Positions 1 through 5,687 of a stretch of 9,108 nucleotides of DNA are shown piece by piece. The stretch spans positions 1 through 9,108 of the forward strand of contig CALGEM010000001.1 in the NCBI GenBank assembly GCA_937881505.1, read 5' to 3'. The notes beneath the pieces are model-generated. The model worked only from the letters and a program-made list of their open reading frames with translations. It did not search any database and was not told the origin of the DNA. Position numbers and translations under genes: made by a program. The DNA is from an uncultured euryarchaeote. Lineage in GTDB: Archaea > Thermoplasmatota > Poseidoniia > Poseidoniales > Poseidoniaceae. Each line of letters opens with the position of its first letter. Position 1 is the stretch's first letter.

Positions 1-562
1 CGCGGTTGAGGATATCCAAACACCGCTTAAAAAATTGACTAGCAAGTTCTTGCTTGGTTTTCCCACGAACATTAAACTCCACAACAGTAGTCCTACTATG
101 TAGAGGTTCAATAATACGATTCTTGAAATTGCAAGTAAAGATAAACCTACAATTCTTTTGGAATGTTTCGATGTTTGCCCTCAATAGAAGTTGAACATCA
201 GGAGTGGTGTTGTCTGCCTCATCAATGATAAGGACTTTATGTTTACTTGTAGAGGTAAGTGAAACAGTAGAGGCAAAGTTACTTGCTTGATTACGTACAG
301 TATCAAGGAATCTACCCTCGTCAGAACCATTAATAACATAATAGTCTGCATTGAGTTCATTACACAATGCTTTTGCAATAGTAGTTTTACCTACACCTGC
401 AGTTCCAGACAAAAGTAGATTAGGAATTTCGCCTTGGTTGATAAAACCTTTGAAGGTTTCTTTCACAGATGTGGTCGCTCGGTCGAGCACATGGCGCAAG
501 GCTTCCGTGGCCGATGCCTCGCTGTCCATGGTGTGTGGAGTCGGCGGTGGGTCAAGAAGCAT
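1..562 (-). CDS. T4 gp44-like sliding-clamp loader ATPase, 3' partial, chimeric N-terminus
   Basis: An open frame enters from the left edge and reads leftwards. Counting from ATG 529 it gives 176 residues before the edge; ATG 562 is an in-frame alternative start, and a TGA lies further upstream. From about residue 21 it is an AAA+ clamp-loader core: Walker A GTAGVGKTT (42-50), Walker B VLIIDEAD (99-106), sensor-1 TCN (132-134) and PLHSRT (142-147), a variant of the SRC arginine-finger motif. Phage T4-type gp44 (and archaeal/eukaryotic RFC small subunit) loads the sliding clamp for DNA polymerase. The wording of the core (GEIPNLLLSG, then RIIEPLHSR) is most like marine T4-like phages, from memory of the family. 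The family's N-terminal EKYRP box is missing. Residues 1-20 are unrelated-looking and GC-rich. The C-terminal lid and collar lie beyond the edge. A magrovirus (virus of marine group II) RFC is a less likely source. Confidence 0.8.
   Translation of the reverse strand, partial: MLLDPPPTPHTMDSEASATEALRHVLDRATTSVKETFKGFINQGEIPNLLLSGTAGVGKTTIAKALCNELNADYYVINGSDEGRFLDTVRNQASNFASTVSLTSTSKHKVLIIDEADNTTPDVQLLLRANIETFQKNCRFIFTCNFKNRIIEPLHSRTTVVEFNVRGKTKQELASQFFKRCLDILNR
430..480. other. Composition and homology junction (host-like DNA to phage-like DNA)
   Basis: Left of about 430 the DNA is AT-rich (38% GC in lines 61-120 and 241-300, hand-counted) and codes for the gp44-like core. Right of about 480 it has the 53-55% GC look and codon style of the archaeal genes. 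Clamp-loader similarity begins around codon 21 of the frame (position 469), where the expected RFC box is replaced by other sequence. The reading frame stays open across the switch, which has a one-in-three chance of happening by accident. No direct repeat, tRNA end or integrase site is visible here. A metagenomic mis-join and a real recombination event both fit. Confidence 0.65.
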
Positions 563-591
563 TCCGCTTGTTGGGGCGGATGTGTTGGGCT

Positions 592-1788
592 TCAACAAGC
601 GTCAAAGGCCTCGATGAGGTATTTGGTGAGTGGACTGGTCCATGCGAGTTCAGATATGCCCTCTTCACCCTCTACTGCATAGATGCGAATCACATCACGT
701 ACACGGACGTTGCCCTCGGATGACCGGGCAAGGATCATGGCTGCCTTCACCGTCTTACCTGTGCCGTGCGGGTCGTAAACAGTATCGAGCGCCTCCTCAA
801 GGAACCACTCCGCTTTGCCGCCAGGTTCGCCCTCATAGGTCTTCTTCGGTTTCTTCGCACCAAACAGGCCACCTGATTTTGGTTTGGCAGGGGCTGGGCT
901 GGATTTCTTCGGTGCGGCCTTCTTGGATGCAGCGGCCTTGCCGGTTTTCTTTTTCTCCTCGGCTTTTGGCGCTTCCTCTTTGGGTGCCTTGGCTGCTTCC
1001 TCCTTGGCCTTCTCAACCGCCTTTTTGGCATCGGCAAGTTGGTCTTGCAAATCTTGAATCTTGTCGCGATAGGATGCAGAGAGGTGCATGAGCGAGCTTC
1101 GCATGGCGGCTTCAAGTTGAATCGTCAAAACCTCAGTGGACGTATCACTCCATTTTTTCCACTGCAACAGGGTATTGGCGTGGATGTCAGAGCCACATTT
1201 TGGACAGAAACTCTTGTTGGGTGGTTGCATAATGGGGACAGTTTGCAACGCGTCGTTGGCAGGTAACACGAGGCCCTGGGACACTTTGAGCACTTCAAGC
1301 GTGGCTTTGCGCCCCAAATCCATGGCCTCAACAAAGGTCTTGTCCTCTTTCTCAAAGGACCCGGCCTTCTTCAAATCGTTGAGTTTCGAACCTTCCGTGG
1401 CCAAATCGACGGCAGCATCGGCTGCGTCGTTGTCCCACGAAGCCGCTTGCAGGGCTGGCGCCACCTCATCGGCTGTTGGGGCTGATGATGCTTGTTCAGC
1501 AGGGAGGTCGCCTTCATCGGCAGCTGCGGCAATCCCGAGAGCGATGGGGTCTGCACCATCTTCGACTCGAGCGATCATGTCAAATTTCTCAGCCATGGAG
1601 AGATCCTCTCGGAGGCGAATAACGTCCTTGAGTTGGTTCAGGTCGTGTCCTGTGGCGGTGATGGGGCCTTGTGCCGTGAGGTCATGGCCACACGAGAGGC
1701 AAAATTTGGCGGTTACTTCAACGCCAGCCTCACAGGTTGGACAGTACACCCCTCCCATGGGCATGGAACAAAGGTTACACCTTTTCAA
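592..1788 (-). CDS. Zinc-ribbon protein with coiled coil and Lys/Ala/Pro-rich linker, function unknown
   Basis: The 398-residue product is not a family I can name. It opens with a zinc-ribbon block: C4-C7, C16-C19 and C30-C33, the last in the typical FCLSCGHDL form. Acidic, Ala-rich low-complexity sequence follows (about 75-130). A further lone CPKC pair sits at C195-C198. Residues 215-265 look helical and coiled-coil-like. Residues 250-317 are a Lys/Ala/Pro/Glu linker. A compact C-terminal domain (about 318-398) contains WFLEEALDTVYDP and VRVRDVIRIYAV. No signal peptide or membrane segment is seen, so a cytosolic protein is likely. The start is TTG at 1788: no in-frame ATG exists back to the lysS stop, and the next Met (residue 9) would remove C4 and C7. 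It follows lysS by 54 bases without an obvious Shine-Dalgarno site. The basic linker might bind nucleic acid, which is inference only. Confidence 0.8.
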   Translation of the reverse strand: MKRCNLCSMPMGGVYCPTCEAGVEVTAKFCLSCGHDLTAQGPITATGHDLNQLKDVIRLREDLSMAEKFDMIARVEDGADPIALGIAAAADEGDLPAEQASSAPTADEVAPALQAASWDNDAADAAVDLATEGSKLNDLKKAGSFEKEDKTFVEAMDLGRKATLEVLKVSQGLVLPANDALQTVPIMQPPNKSFCPKCGSDIHANTLLQWKKWSDTSTEVLTIQLEAAMRSSLMHLSASYRDKIQDLQDQLADAKKAVEKAKEEAAKAPKEEAPKAEEKKKTGKAAASKKAAPKKSSPAPAKPKSGGLFGAKKPKKTYEGEPGGKAEWFLEEALDTVYDPHGTGKTVKAAMILARSSEGNVRVRDVIRIYAVEGEEGISELAWTSPLTKYLIEAFDAC

Positions 1789-1842
1789 TGGTGTGATAGA
1801 AAGCGTTTGGAATCTTCCAACTTTCCGCCTTATGGAGAGGAC

Positions 1843-3441
1843 CTAGGCACCGGTAGATGCTTGCGTCAACTCGAGGATAGCACCTCGTTCACAATTGGAG
1901 AGGATGGGTGCGAGCCGCGGTCCACGTTCAGTCGCCATAAACAGTGCATAGCAAGCCCTGTAGACATCCCTCATGCCAACCTCGGCAGCCTCACCTGCTG
2001 CTTTGAAGGCTGCCGTGATGCCGTCCGTCGTCCAGTCGGCTTCTACAAGCGTTTGGTTGAGGTGAAGCAAGACGAGTCGCTGCTCGTCGGTGAGTGCTTG
2101 GATGGCCTCCTTGTCCGGCGCAGTGCAGATGTTCACCCGCATGTCTTCTGGAAAGTGTTCAGAAGCAATCCAAGCTCGCATTCGCTTGAGGCGGTCTTTG
2201 AGTTGAGGCGTGGGCTCCGTGAGTGAACCGGAATCTCTCAAACTGGTCCACACATCCTCATCCTTGGGTTTGATTTGTGCCAGGAGCGCCATGTGCCGGA
2301 AACTGATGGAGGTTGAGGAAGCAACATCCTGCTCATCGACCGACGACAACGCAAGGGCGACCTTTGCATCTTCAAGTTGGACCAGTTTGCGCCGGCTTAG
2401 GTTTTCCTCGGTCATCTCAGCATCAAAATCCCGAGCAGTGAGTCGCTCATATTCATCAGCAAGGTTTACCAAACCCATTCCAGTATCAAATTCTATAGCC
2501 TTGCTTGGCTTTGAGTTGGCCACGAGGAAACGAAGGATTTCCGGTGGCACCAATCGCAAGGCCTCCATCGGACCAACGGTGTTTCCAGACGAGGATGACA
2601 TCGCACCTTTGCCCTTCAAGCTGATCCATTCATAGGTCAACGGCGCAGGCGGTTCGTGGCCAAAGAGTAGAGCGATTTCTTTTCCGGTATCGTAAGAGCC
2701 ACCGGCGGCGCCGTGGTCTTTTCCAAAGGGTTCGCAGGTGATGTGGTTGAACCCCCATTTTGCAGGCCAGTCGAGACGCCATGGAAGTTTTCCTTCACCT
2801 TTCTCGATGTTGGATGAACCACTCTCTCCGTGGCAGTCCGTCCAATGAACCAGCGGATAATCATAGCCGGTTATCGTCAAGCCGTCCAGCGAACCTTTGG
2901 AATCAAGGGGTTGCCATGGAAACCAATCATCGGCAAGTTCCCTGCCCGATACACGTTCAATGATTTCACGAATCGCTGCTGGATTATCGCATGCGATTTT
3001 GGCGGCTTTGCTGAACTTGCCATCTTGGTAGGCCTCAAGATTGGGTAGGAGCCGAGGAACGACCCCGATTTGTCGCAAGGCCTCAAGGAAGGGCTGGAGG
3101 AAGTGGTCGCCATAACTCCAACCTTCGTTGTTGAAGCGGTCCCAATCCGGTTTTCCTTCATCGTTTGGGGCGGGGATGGAGCCCAGTTGATGGCCGATGA
3201 ACGCCTCATAACTCTCGTCCAAGAACGGGTAGACCTTTCTCAAAGGGTCTGCATTGTCCACCACAAAGACCAGTTCAGCGTCCATACCAGCCCTGCGAGC
3301 AGCACGAGCAATCATGTCGCCGGTGAGGATTTCGCGGAGGTGTCCAATGTGAAACTCGCCGCTTGGTGTGATGCCGGTGGCGACGATGTGCTTGTCGCCT
3401 CGCTGTGCGAGGCGCTGCGCCATCACGTCGCTCCAGTGCAT
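1843..3441 (-). CDS. lysS: Lysyl-tRNA synthetase, class I
   Basis: This cytosolic enzyme activates lysine with ATP and charges tRNA-Lys. The 532-residue length and motifs fit the class I LysRS of archaea and some bacteria, not the class II enzyme. The Rossmann signature is GITPSGEFHIGHLRE (23-37, HIGH at 31-34). The KMSKS equivalent is KGKGAMSSSSGN (276-287), with serines in place of the usual lysine-bearing loop. GKDHGAAGGSYDTGKEI (240-256) and RLDWPAKW (222-229) are further family blocks. The C-terminal part (about 330-532) is the helical anticodon-binding region and is less conserved. The start is ATG 3441, with GAGGCGA four bases upstream. It lies 9 bases behind gfcR, and that Shine-Dalgarno site contains the gfcR stop codon, so the two are probably co-transcribed and translationally coupled. 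Confidence 0.95.
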   Translation of the reverse strand: MHWSDVMAQRLAQRGDKHIVATGITPSGEFHIGHLREILTGDMIARAARRAGMDAELVFVVDNADPLRKVYPFLDESYEAFIGHQLGSIPAPNDEGKPDWDRFNNEGWSYGDHFLQPFLEALRQIGVVPRLLPNLEAYQDGKFSKAAKIACDNPAAIREIIERVSGRELADDWFPWQPLDSKGSLDGLTITGYDYPLVHWTDCHGESGSSNIEKGEGKLPWRLDWPAKWGFNHITCEPFGKDHGAAGGSYDTGKEIALLFGHEPPAPLTYEWISLKGKGAMSSSSGNTVGPMEALRLVPPEILRFLVANSKPSKAIEFDTGMGLVNLADEYERLTARDFDAEMTEENLSRRKLVQLEDAKVALALSSVDEQDVASSTSISFRHMALLAQIKPKDEDVWTSLRDSGSLTEPTPQLKDRLKRMRAWIASEHFPEDMRVNICTAPDKEAIQALTDEQRLVLLHLNQTLVEADWTTDGITAAFKAAGEAAEVGMRDVYRACYALFMATERGPRLAPILSNCERGAILELTQASTGA

Positions 3442-3445
3442 TGTA

Positions 3446-3452
3446 TCGCCTC
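3446..3452 (-). promoter_or_regulatory. Shine-Dalgarno site of lysS overlapping the gfcR stop codon
   Basis: On the minus strand TGAGGCGA joins the gfcR stop TGA (3453-3451) to GAGGCGA (3452-3446). Four bases then separate it from the lysS ATG at 3441. It fixes the lysS start and points to translational coupling. Confidence 0.7.
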
Positions 3453-4044
3453 AAACAGCTACGGCACGAATCAGGCCACGAAGGGGAACATCGTCGATTT
3501 CATTTCGCGTTGTCTTGTTGACCAAAACAATGGCCAAAGCGACATCGCCGCCAGCAGCGCGAATGGACTGGATGGTTTTGGACAATGTTTTGCCAGAAGA
3601 GAGCACGTCGTCGATGATGACCACGCGCTTACCGGCCACTTGACCGTATTTATTGGACAACGAACCGCTCCCTTCGCCCTCATCGGTGGTTCGGAAGACC
3701 GTCATGTCGGATTCCAAAACACGAGCCACTTCGTAGGCAAAGGCGATACCGTTTATGGAAATTCCAACGACGGTGTCGATGTTATCGTAGCCGATTTCTT
3801 CATCTGCAACATCGGCCATGATGGAGCCAACAGCAGCAAGGCGCTGTGGGCGAACGCCAAGAGTACGCCAACCGATGCGAACATCGCTGGGTCGGTCGCT
3901 CTCACCGGTGCCGGAGAGAAGCCATGTGATGGTGTCTTGGGAAAGGGAGAGTTCATCAGCAATTTGCTGGGTGTTCAACCCTTCTTTCATGAGGCTGGAT
4001 GCAAGCGCTTTGAGTTCTTCGATGCTCAGGACCATGGTGCTCAC
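3451..4044 (-). CDS. gfcR: HTH-phosphoribosyltransferase, GfcR/PyrE-like transcriptional regulator
   Basis: The 197-residue protein joins an N-terminal helix-turn-helix (about 5-45, with LNTQQIADELSLSQDTITWLL) to a type I phosphoribosyltransferase domain (about 55-197). The PRPP-binding loop is VVIIDDVLSSGKT (141-153), and GISINGIAFA (94-103) is the first substrate loop. In haloarchaea, GfcR is a DNA-binding regulator of sugar metabolism built on an orotate-phosphoribosyltransferase-like scaffold. Archaeal relatives are often annotated as orotate phosphoribosyltransferase-like proteins. The HTH favours a PRPP- or nucleotide-sensing regulator over a biosynthetic enzyme, by inference. GTG 4044 is the longest start; ATG 4035, three codons in with a weak GTGAG ahead, is equally possible. 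It is divergent from aIF2 beta across about 90 bases and is followed by lysS after 9 bases. Confidence 0.88.
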   Translation of the reverse strand: MSTMVLSIEELKALASSLMKEGLNTQQIADELSLSQDTITWLLSGTGESDRPSDVRIGWRTLGVRPQRLAAVGSIMADVADEEIGYDNIDTVVGISINGIAFAYEVARVLESDMTVFRTTDEGEGSGSLSNKYGQVAGKRVVIIDDVLSSGKTLSKTIQSIRAAGGDVALAIVLVNKTTRNEIDDVPLRGLIRAVAV

Positions 4045-4134
4045 TTCATGCCTGCCGTGGAACGCTCATCAATGCTTTCCTGCGAACAAGCCCAAAGGGA
4101 AAGTCTTGAAGGGAGGGAGGACCGGGGGAAAATC
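4045..4134. promoter_or_regulatory. Divergent intergenic region between gfcR and aIF2 beta
   Basis: These 90 bases must hold the promoters of both the gfcR-lysS cluster and aIF2 beta. I see no convincing TATA box. Purine-rich tracts at 4111-4120 (gggagggagg) and 4124-4130 (gggggaa) lie before the aIF2 beta ATG; the second is at a plausible ribosome-binding distance. The promoter role is inferred from gene layout only. Confidence 0.45.
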
Positions 4135-4545
4135 ATGGCCGACTTTGATTACGAGAGCCTTCTTGACCGGGCCCGTGAAAACATTCCCGAGGAAATCTCC
4201 TCGCGTTCTCGTTGGAGGCTCCCCGCTCCACAGATTATGATCGAAGGTTCCAACACCATCTTCCGAAATTTCAACGAGGTCGTCTCGATGATGGACCGAG
4301 ATGAAAACCACGTCTACCAGTTTATCCTGAACGAATTGGGTACCTCGGGCTCGCGGGATGGGCCTCGTGCACGATTCAAGGGCCGAATTCCCCCCAAGCG
4401 AATCAAGGGCACCATCGCTAATTACGTGAACACGTACATCAAGTGCAGCCAGTGCGGCGCTCCGGATACGCACTTTGTGAAGGAAGACCGAACGACGCTG
4501 CTCAAGTGCCAAGCTTGCGGTGCGACCCGTCCAGTCAAACTCTGA
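4135..4545 (+). CDS. Translation initiation factor aIF2 subunit beta
   Basis: The 136-residue protein has the usual aIF2 beta length and order. An N-terminal helical stretch (YESLLDRARENIP, 6-18) is followed by an alpha/beta core containing RWRLPAPQIMIEGSNT and the HVYQFILNELGT segment (59-70). A C-terminal C4 zinc ribbon uses C104-C107 and C125-C128. With the alpha and gamma subunits, it forms the GTP-dependent complex that delivers initiator Met-tRNA to the small ribosomal subunit. ATG 4135 is chosen because the family begins just before the YESLL helix. The frame is open for about 1 kb upstream, but that part lies antisense to gfcR and lysS. An in-frame ATG at 4072 would add a Glu/Arg-rich tail not expected in the family. 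The stop codon abuts the stop of the convergent ferredoxin gene. Confidence 0.93.
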   Translation: MADFDYESLLDRARENIPEEISSRSRWRLPAPQIMIEGSNTIFRNFNEVVSMMDRDENHVYQFILNELGTSGSRDGPRARFKGRIPPKRIKGTIANYVNTYIKCSQCGAPDTHFVKEDRTTLLKCQACGATRPVKL

Positions 4546-4548
4546 TCA
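4543..4548. other. TGATCA: shared back-to-back stop codons of a convergent gene pair
   Basis: TGA (4543-4545) ends aIF2 beta on the plus strand. TCA (4546-4548) is the TGA stop of the ferredoxin gene on the minus strand. There are no intergenic bases. Any transcription termination signal must therefore lie inside the opposing gene. Confidence 0.95.
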
Positions 4549-4890
4549 TTCCAATTTCAGCGTTTGCTCTTCATCAATTTCCCCGGTGAGCAGGTGTTGG
4601 AGCAACGCCTCAATGCTTTCTTCAGAGGACAGCCCGTACCACACACCTTCTGGATAGACCACGCAGGTTGGACCGAATTCACAATGGTCGAGACAACCTG
4701 ATTTTTGCACCCTGATGTTCTCATCGCTTTCTTGACGAACACGCTGTTTGATTTGACGCATGAGGTCGAGACTTTCCTGTGGTCCACACGACGGTCGTGC
4801 CGCCCCTTCTGCTCGCTCATGGCCACAGATGAAGGCGTGCCGAGTGAATCCTGGCTCGCTTCTTCCTTTTGGGTCAACGGGCATGGTCAT
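4546..4890 (-). CDS. Thioredoxin-like [2Fe-2S] ferredoxin
   Basis: The 114-residue protein matches the small thioredoxin-fold [2Fe-2S] ferredoxins (Aquifex ferredoxin / NuoE-like). The likely cluster ligands are C22 (HAFICGHE), C35 (RPSCGP), C66 and C70 (SGCLDHCEFGPTCVVYPEGVWY). C76 is an extra cysteine often near this site. It should be a cytosolic electron carrier; the partner is not visible here. The start ATG 4890 overlaps the stop of the upstream dehydratase as ATGA. A second Met at 4884 is better spaced from the upstream GAGGG, so either could be used. It is last in a three-gene minus-strand operon and convergent with aIF2 beta. A link between this redox protein and the neighbouring pterin enzyme is only suggested by position. 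Confidence 0.88.
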   Translation of the reverse strand: MTMPVDPKGRSEPGFTRHAFICGHERAEGAARPSCGPQESLDLMRQIKQRVRQESDENIRVQKSGCLDHCEFGPTCVVYPEGVWYGLSSEESIEALLQHLLTGEIDEEQTLKLE

Positions 4891-5132
4891 CCCTCAAGAT
4901 TGTTGATGGCGGTGGCCAAATTCACATCCCGCTGGGTGATGCTTTTGGTATCGTGTGAATAGGTTTCAATCACGACATAGCCCCAGCCAAAATGGAGTTC
5001 AGCGTGGTGCTGCTGAGCCTCACAAAGGACACTAACTTCGTCGATGAAGGCCTTGGCTTGCAGAAAGTCATCAAAGGAGAATTCACGCATCAAACGGCCT
5101 TCAAGTTCTGTCCAGCCGTCCGGATAGGCCAC
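4887..5132 (-). CDS. Pterin-4a-carbinolamine dehydratase (4a-hydroxytetrahydrobiopterin dehydratase)
   Basis: The enzyme dehydrates 4a-hydroxytetrahydropterin formed by aromatic amino acid hydroxylases, which recycles the cofactor. The family pattern is clear: GWTELEGR and REFSFDDFLQAKAFI, then the active-site QHHAEL (HHPE-like, with Ala for Pro). A downstream His in ETYSHD and the signature SITQRDVNLATAI follow. GTG 5132 gives 81 residues and starts 4 bases after the upstream gene's stop. A TTG at 5183 would give 98 residues but overlap that gene by 47 bases and add an Arg-rich tail, so the shorter form is preferred with modest confidence. The 3' end overlaps the ferredoxin start as ATGA. 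No hydroxylase is present in the window, so the physiological pterin is unknown. Confidence 0.88.
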   Translation of the reverse strand: MAYPDGWTELEGRLMREFSFDDFLQAKAFIDEVSVLCEAQQHHAELHFGWGYVVIETYSHDTKSITQRDVNLATAINNLEG

Positions 5133-5136
5133 GAAA

Positions 5137-5577
5137 TCAACCCCAGAGATGGGAGTCGTCGTTGCCCTTGGTTTCCTTCTCAACCTTTTCGTGCAACTTG
5201 GAGCGGCGCTTCATGTCCTCTCGCTCAAAGGCAAGCAATTCTTCATCATCGATGTAAGCTGGACGGGTGTGGGCGACAAGAACCATCTTGACGATAACGT
5301 CCCTTGAGATGAACTCGCAACGGCCGTCCTCGGTGAGAATTTCCAAACTGGTTTTTCCCGAGGAGATCAATCGTCCTCGAACAAAGGCATCCTCTGGGTT
5401 GGCAAAGGCTTGAACATCCAGGTGAACTTCTACAAAGTCGTCCCTTCGCAGGCCTTGTCGGCGCTCGAGGAGATCCCCGTTGTGAATTGATTTGAGCCCC
5501 TCCAATTTGGGTGAGCCCATTTCTTCCCACATTGATTTCGCCCAGTCGGGGAGGTCAACGGATTTCTTCTTCGCCAT
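5137..5577 (-). CDS. Conserved-looking hypothetical protein, possible small beta-barrel
   Basis: I do not recognise a family for this 146-residue, highly charged protein. The N-terminus (MAKKKSVDLPDWAKSMWEE) is basic then amphipathic. Residues about 45-105 alternate hydrophobic strands and turns (FVRGRLISSGKTSLEILTED, then CEFISRDVIVKMVLVA). This is reminiscent of an Sm-like or other small beta-barrel, which is a guess from pattern. The C-terminus (about 108-140) is a charged helix rich in Glu, Lys and Arg. No cysteine pairs, signal peptide or membrane segment are seen. ATG 5577 is the natural start; a nearby ATG at 5612 is out of frame. It is first in the operon with the dehydratase and ferredoxin and divergent from the NOG1-like gene. 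The coding potential is supported by tight packing and the lack of a competing frame. Confidence 0.75.
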   Translation of the reverse strand: MAKKKSVDLPDWAKSMWEEMGSPKLEGLKSIHNGDLLERRQGLRRDDFVEVHLDVQAFANPEDAFVRGRLISSGKTSLEILTEDGRCEFISRDVIVKMVLVAHTRPAYIDDEELLAFEREDMKRRSKLHEKVEKETKGNDDSHLWG

Positions 5578-5687
5578 GCTTGAACCAATCGGCTAGCGTA
5601 CATGAACCTCACCTTTCAGTCTTCAACCCCCTTCCCGACGGGATACTTCATGAAGGGATGACGGCGGGCCACAGTTGAGGAGTAGGC
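5578..5687. promoter_or_regulatory. Divergent intergenic region with CTTCATGAAG palindrome
   Basis: These 110 bases separate two outward-facing genes and should carry both promoters. A perfect 10-base palindrome CTTCATGAAG is at 5646-5655. It is nested in a wider pairing of CCCTTC (5629-5634) with GAAGGG (5652-5657), and beside a small CCCG-A-CGGG hairpin (5634-5642). No good TATA box is seen. An operator is possible but unproven. Confidence 0.4.
5677..5682 (+). promoter_or_regulatory. Shine-Dalgarno site of the NOG1-like gene
   Basis: GAGGAG lies five bases before ATG 5688 and supports that start. Confidence 0.7.

Noticed and set aside
181..378. 65-codon minus-strand frame inside the clamp-loader region
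   Set aside because: It is a different frame of the same strand as the Walker A/B-bearing protein and has no recognisable features.
1..470. Integrated prophage
   Set aside because: Only one phage-like gene fragment is visible. No integrase, attachment site, structural gene or tRNA end is present in the window.
1136..2226. Two plus-strand open frames of about 240 codons opposite the zinc-ribbon and lysS genes
   Set aside because: They have low-complexity Ser/Ala/Arg composition, no motif, and overlap better-supported minus-strand genes.
3070..4134. Long plus-strand open frame continuous with aIF2 beta, antisense to gfcR and lysS
   Set aside because: The opposite strand carries two clear families with motifs. 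Codons before 4135 have no aIF2 beta similarity, so this is an antisense shadow and not an N-terminal extension.
5133..5183. TTG 5183 as start of the pterin dehydratase
   Set aside because: It would overlap the upstream gene by 47 bases and add an Arg-rich tail. GTG 5132 fits the gene spacing better, although the longer form cannot be excluded.
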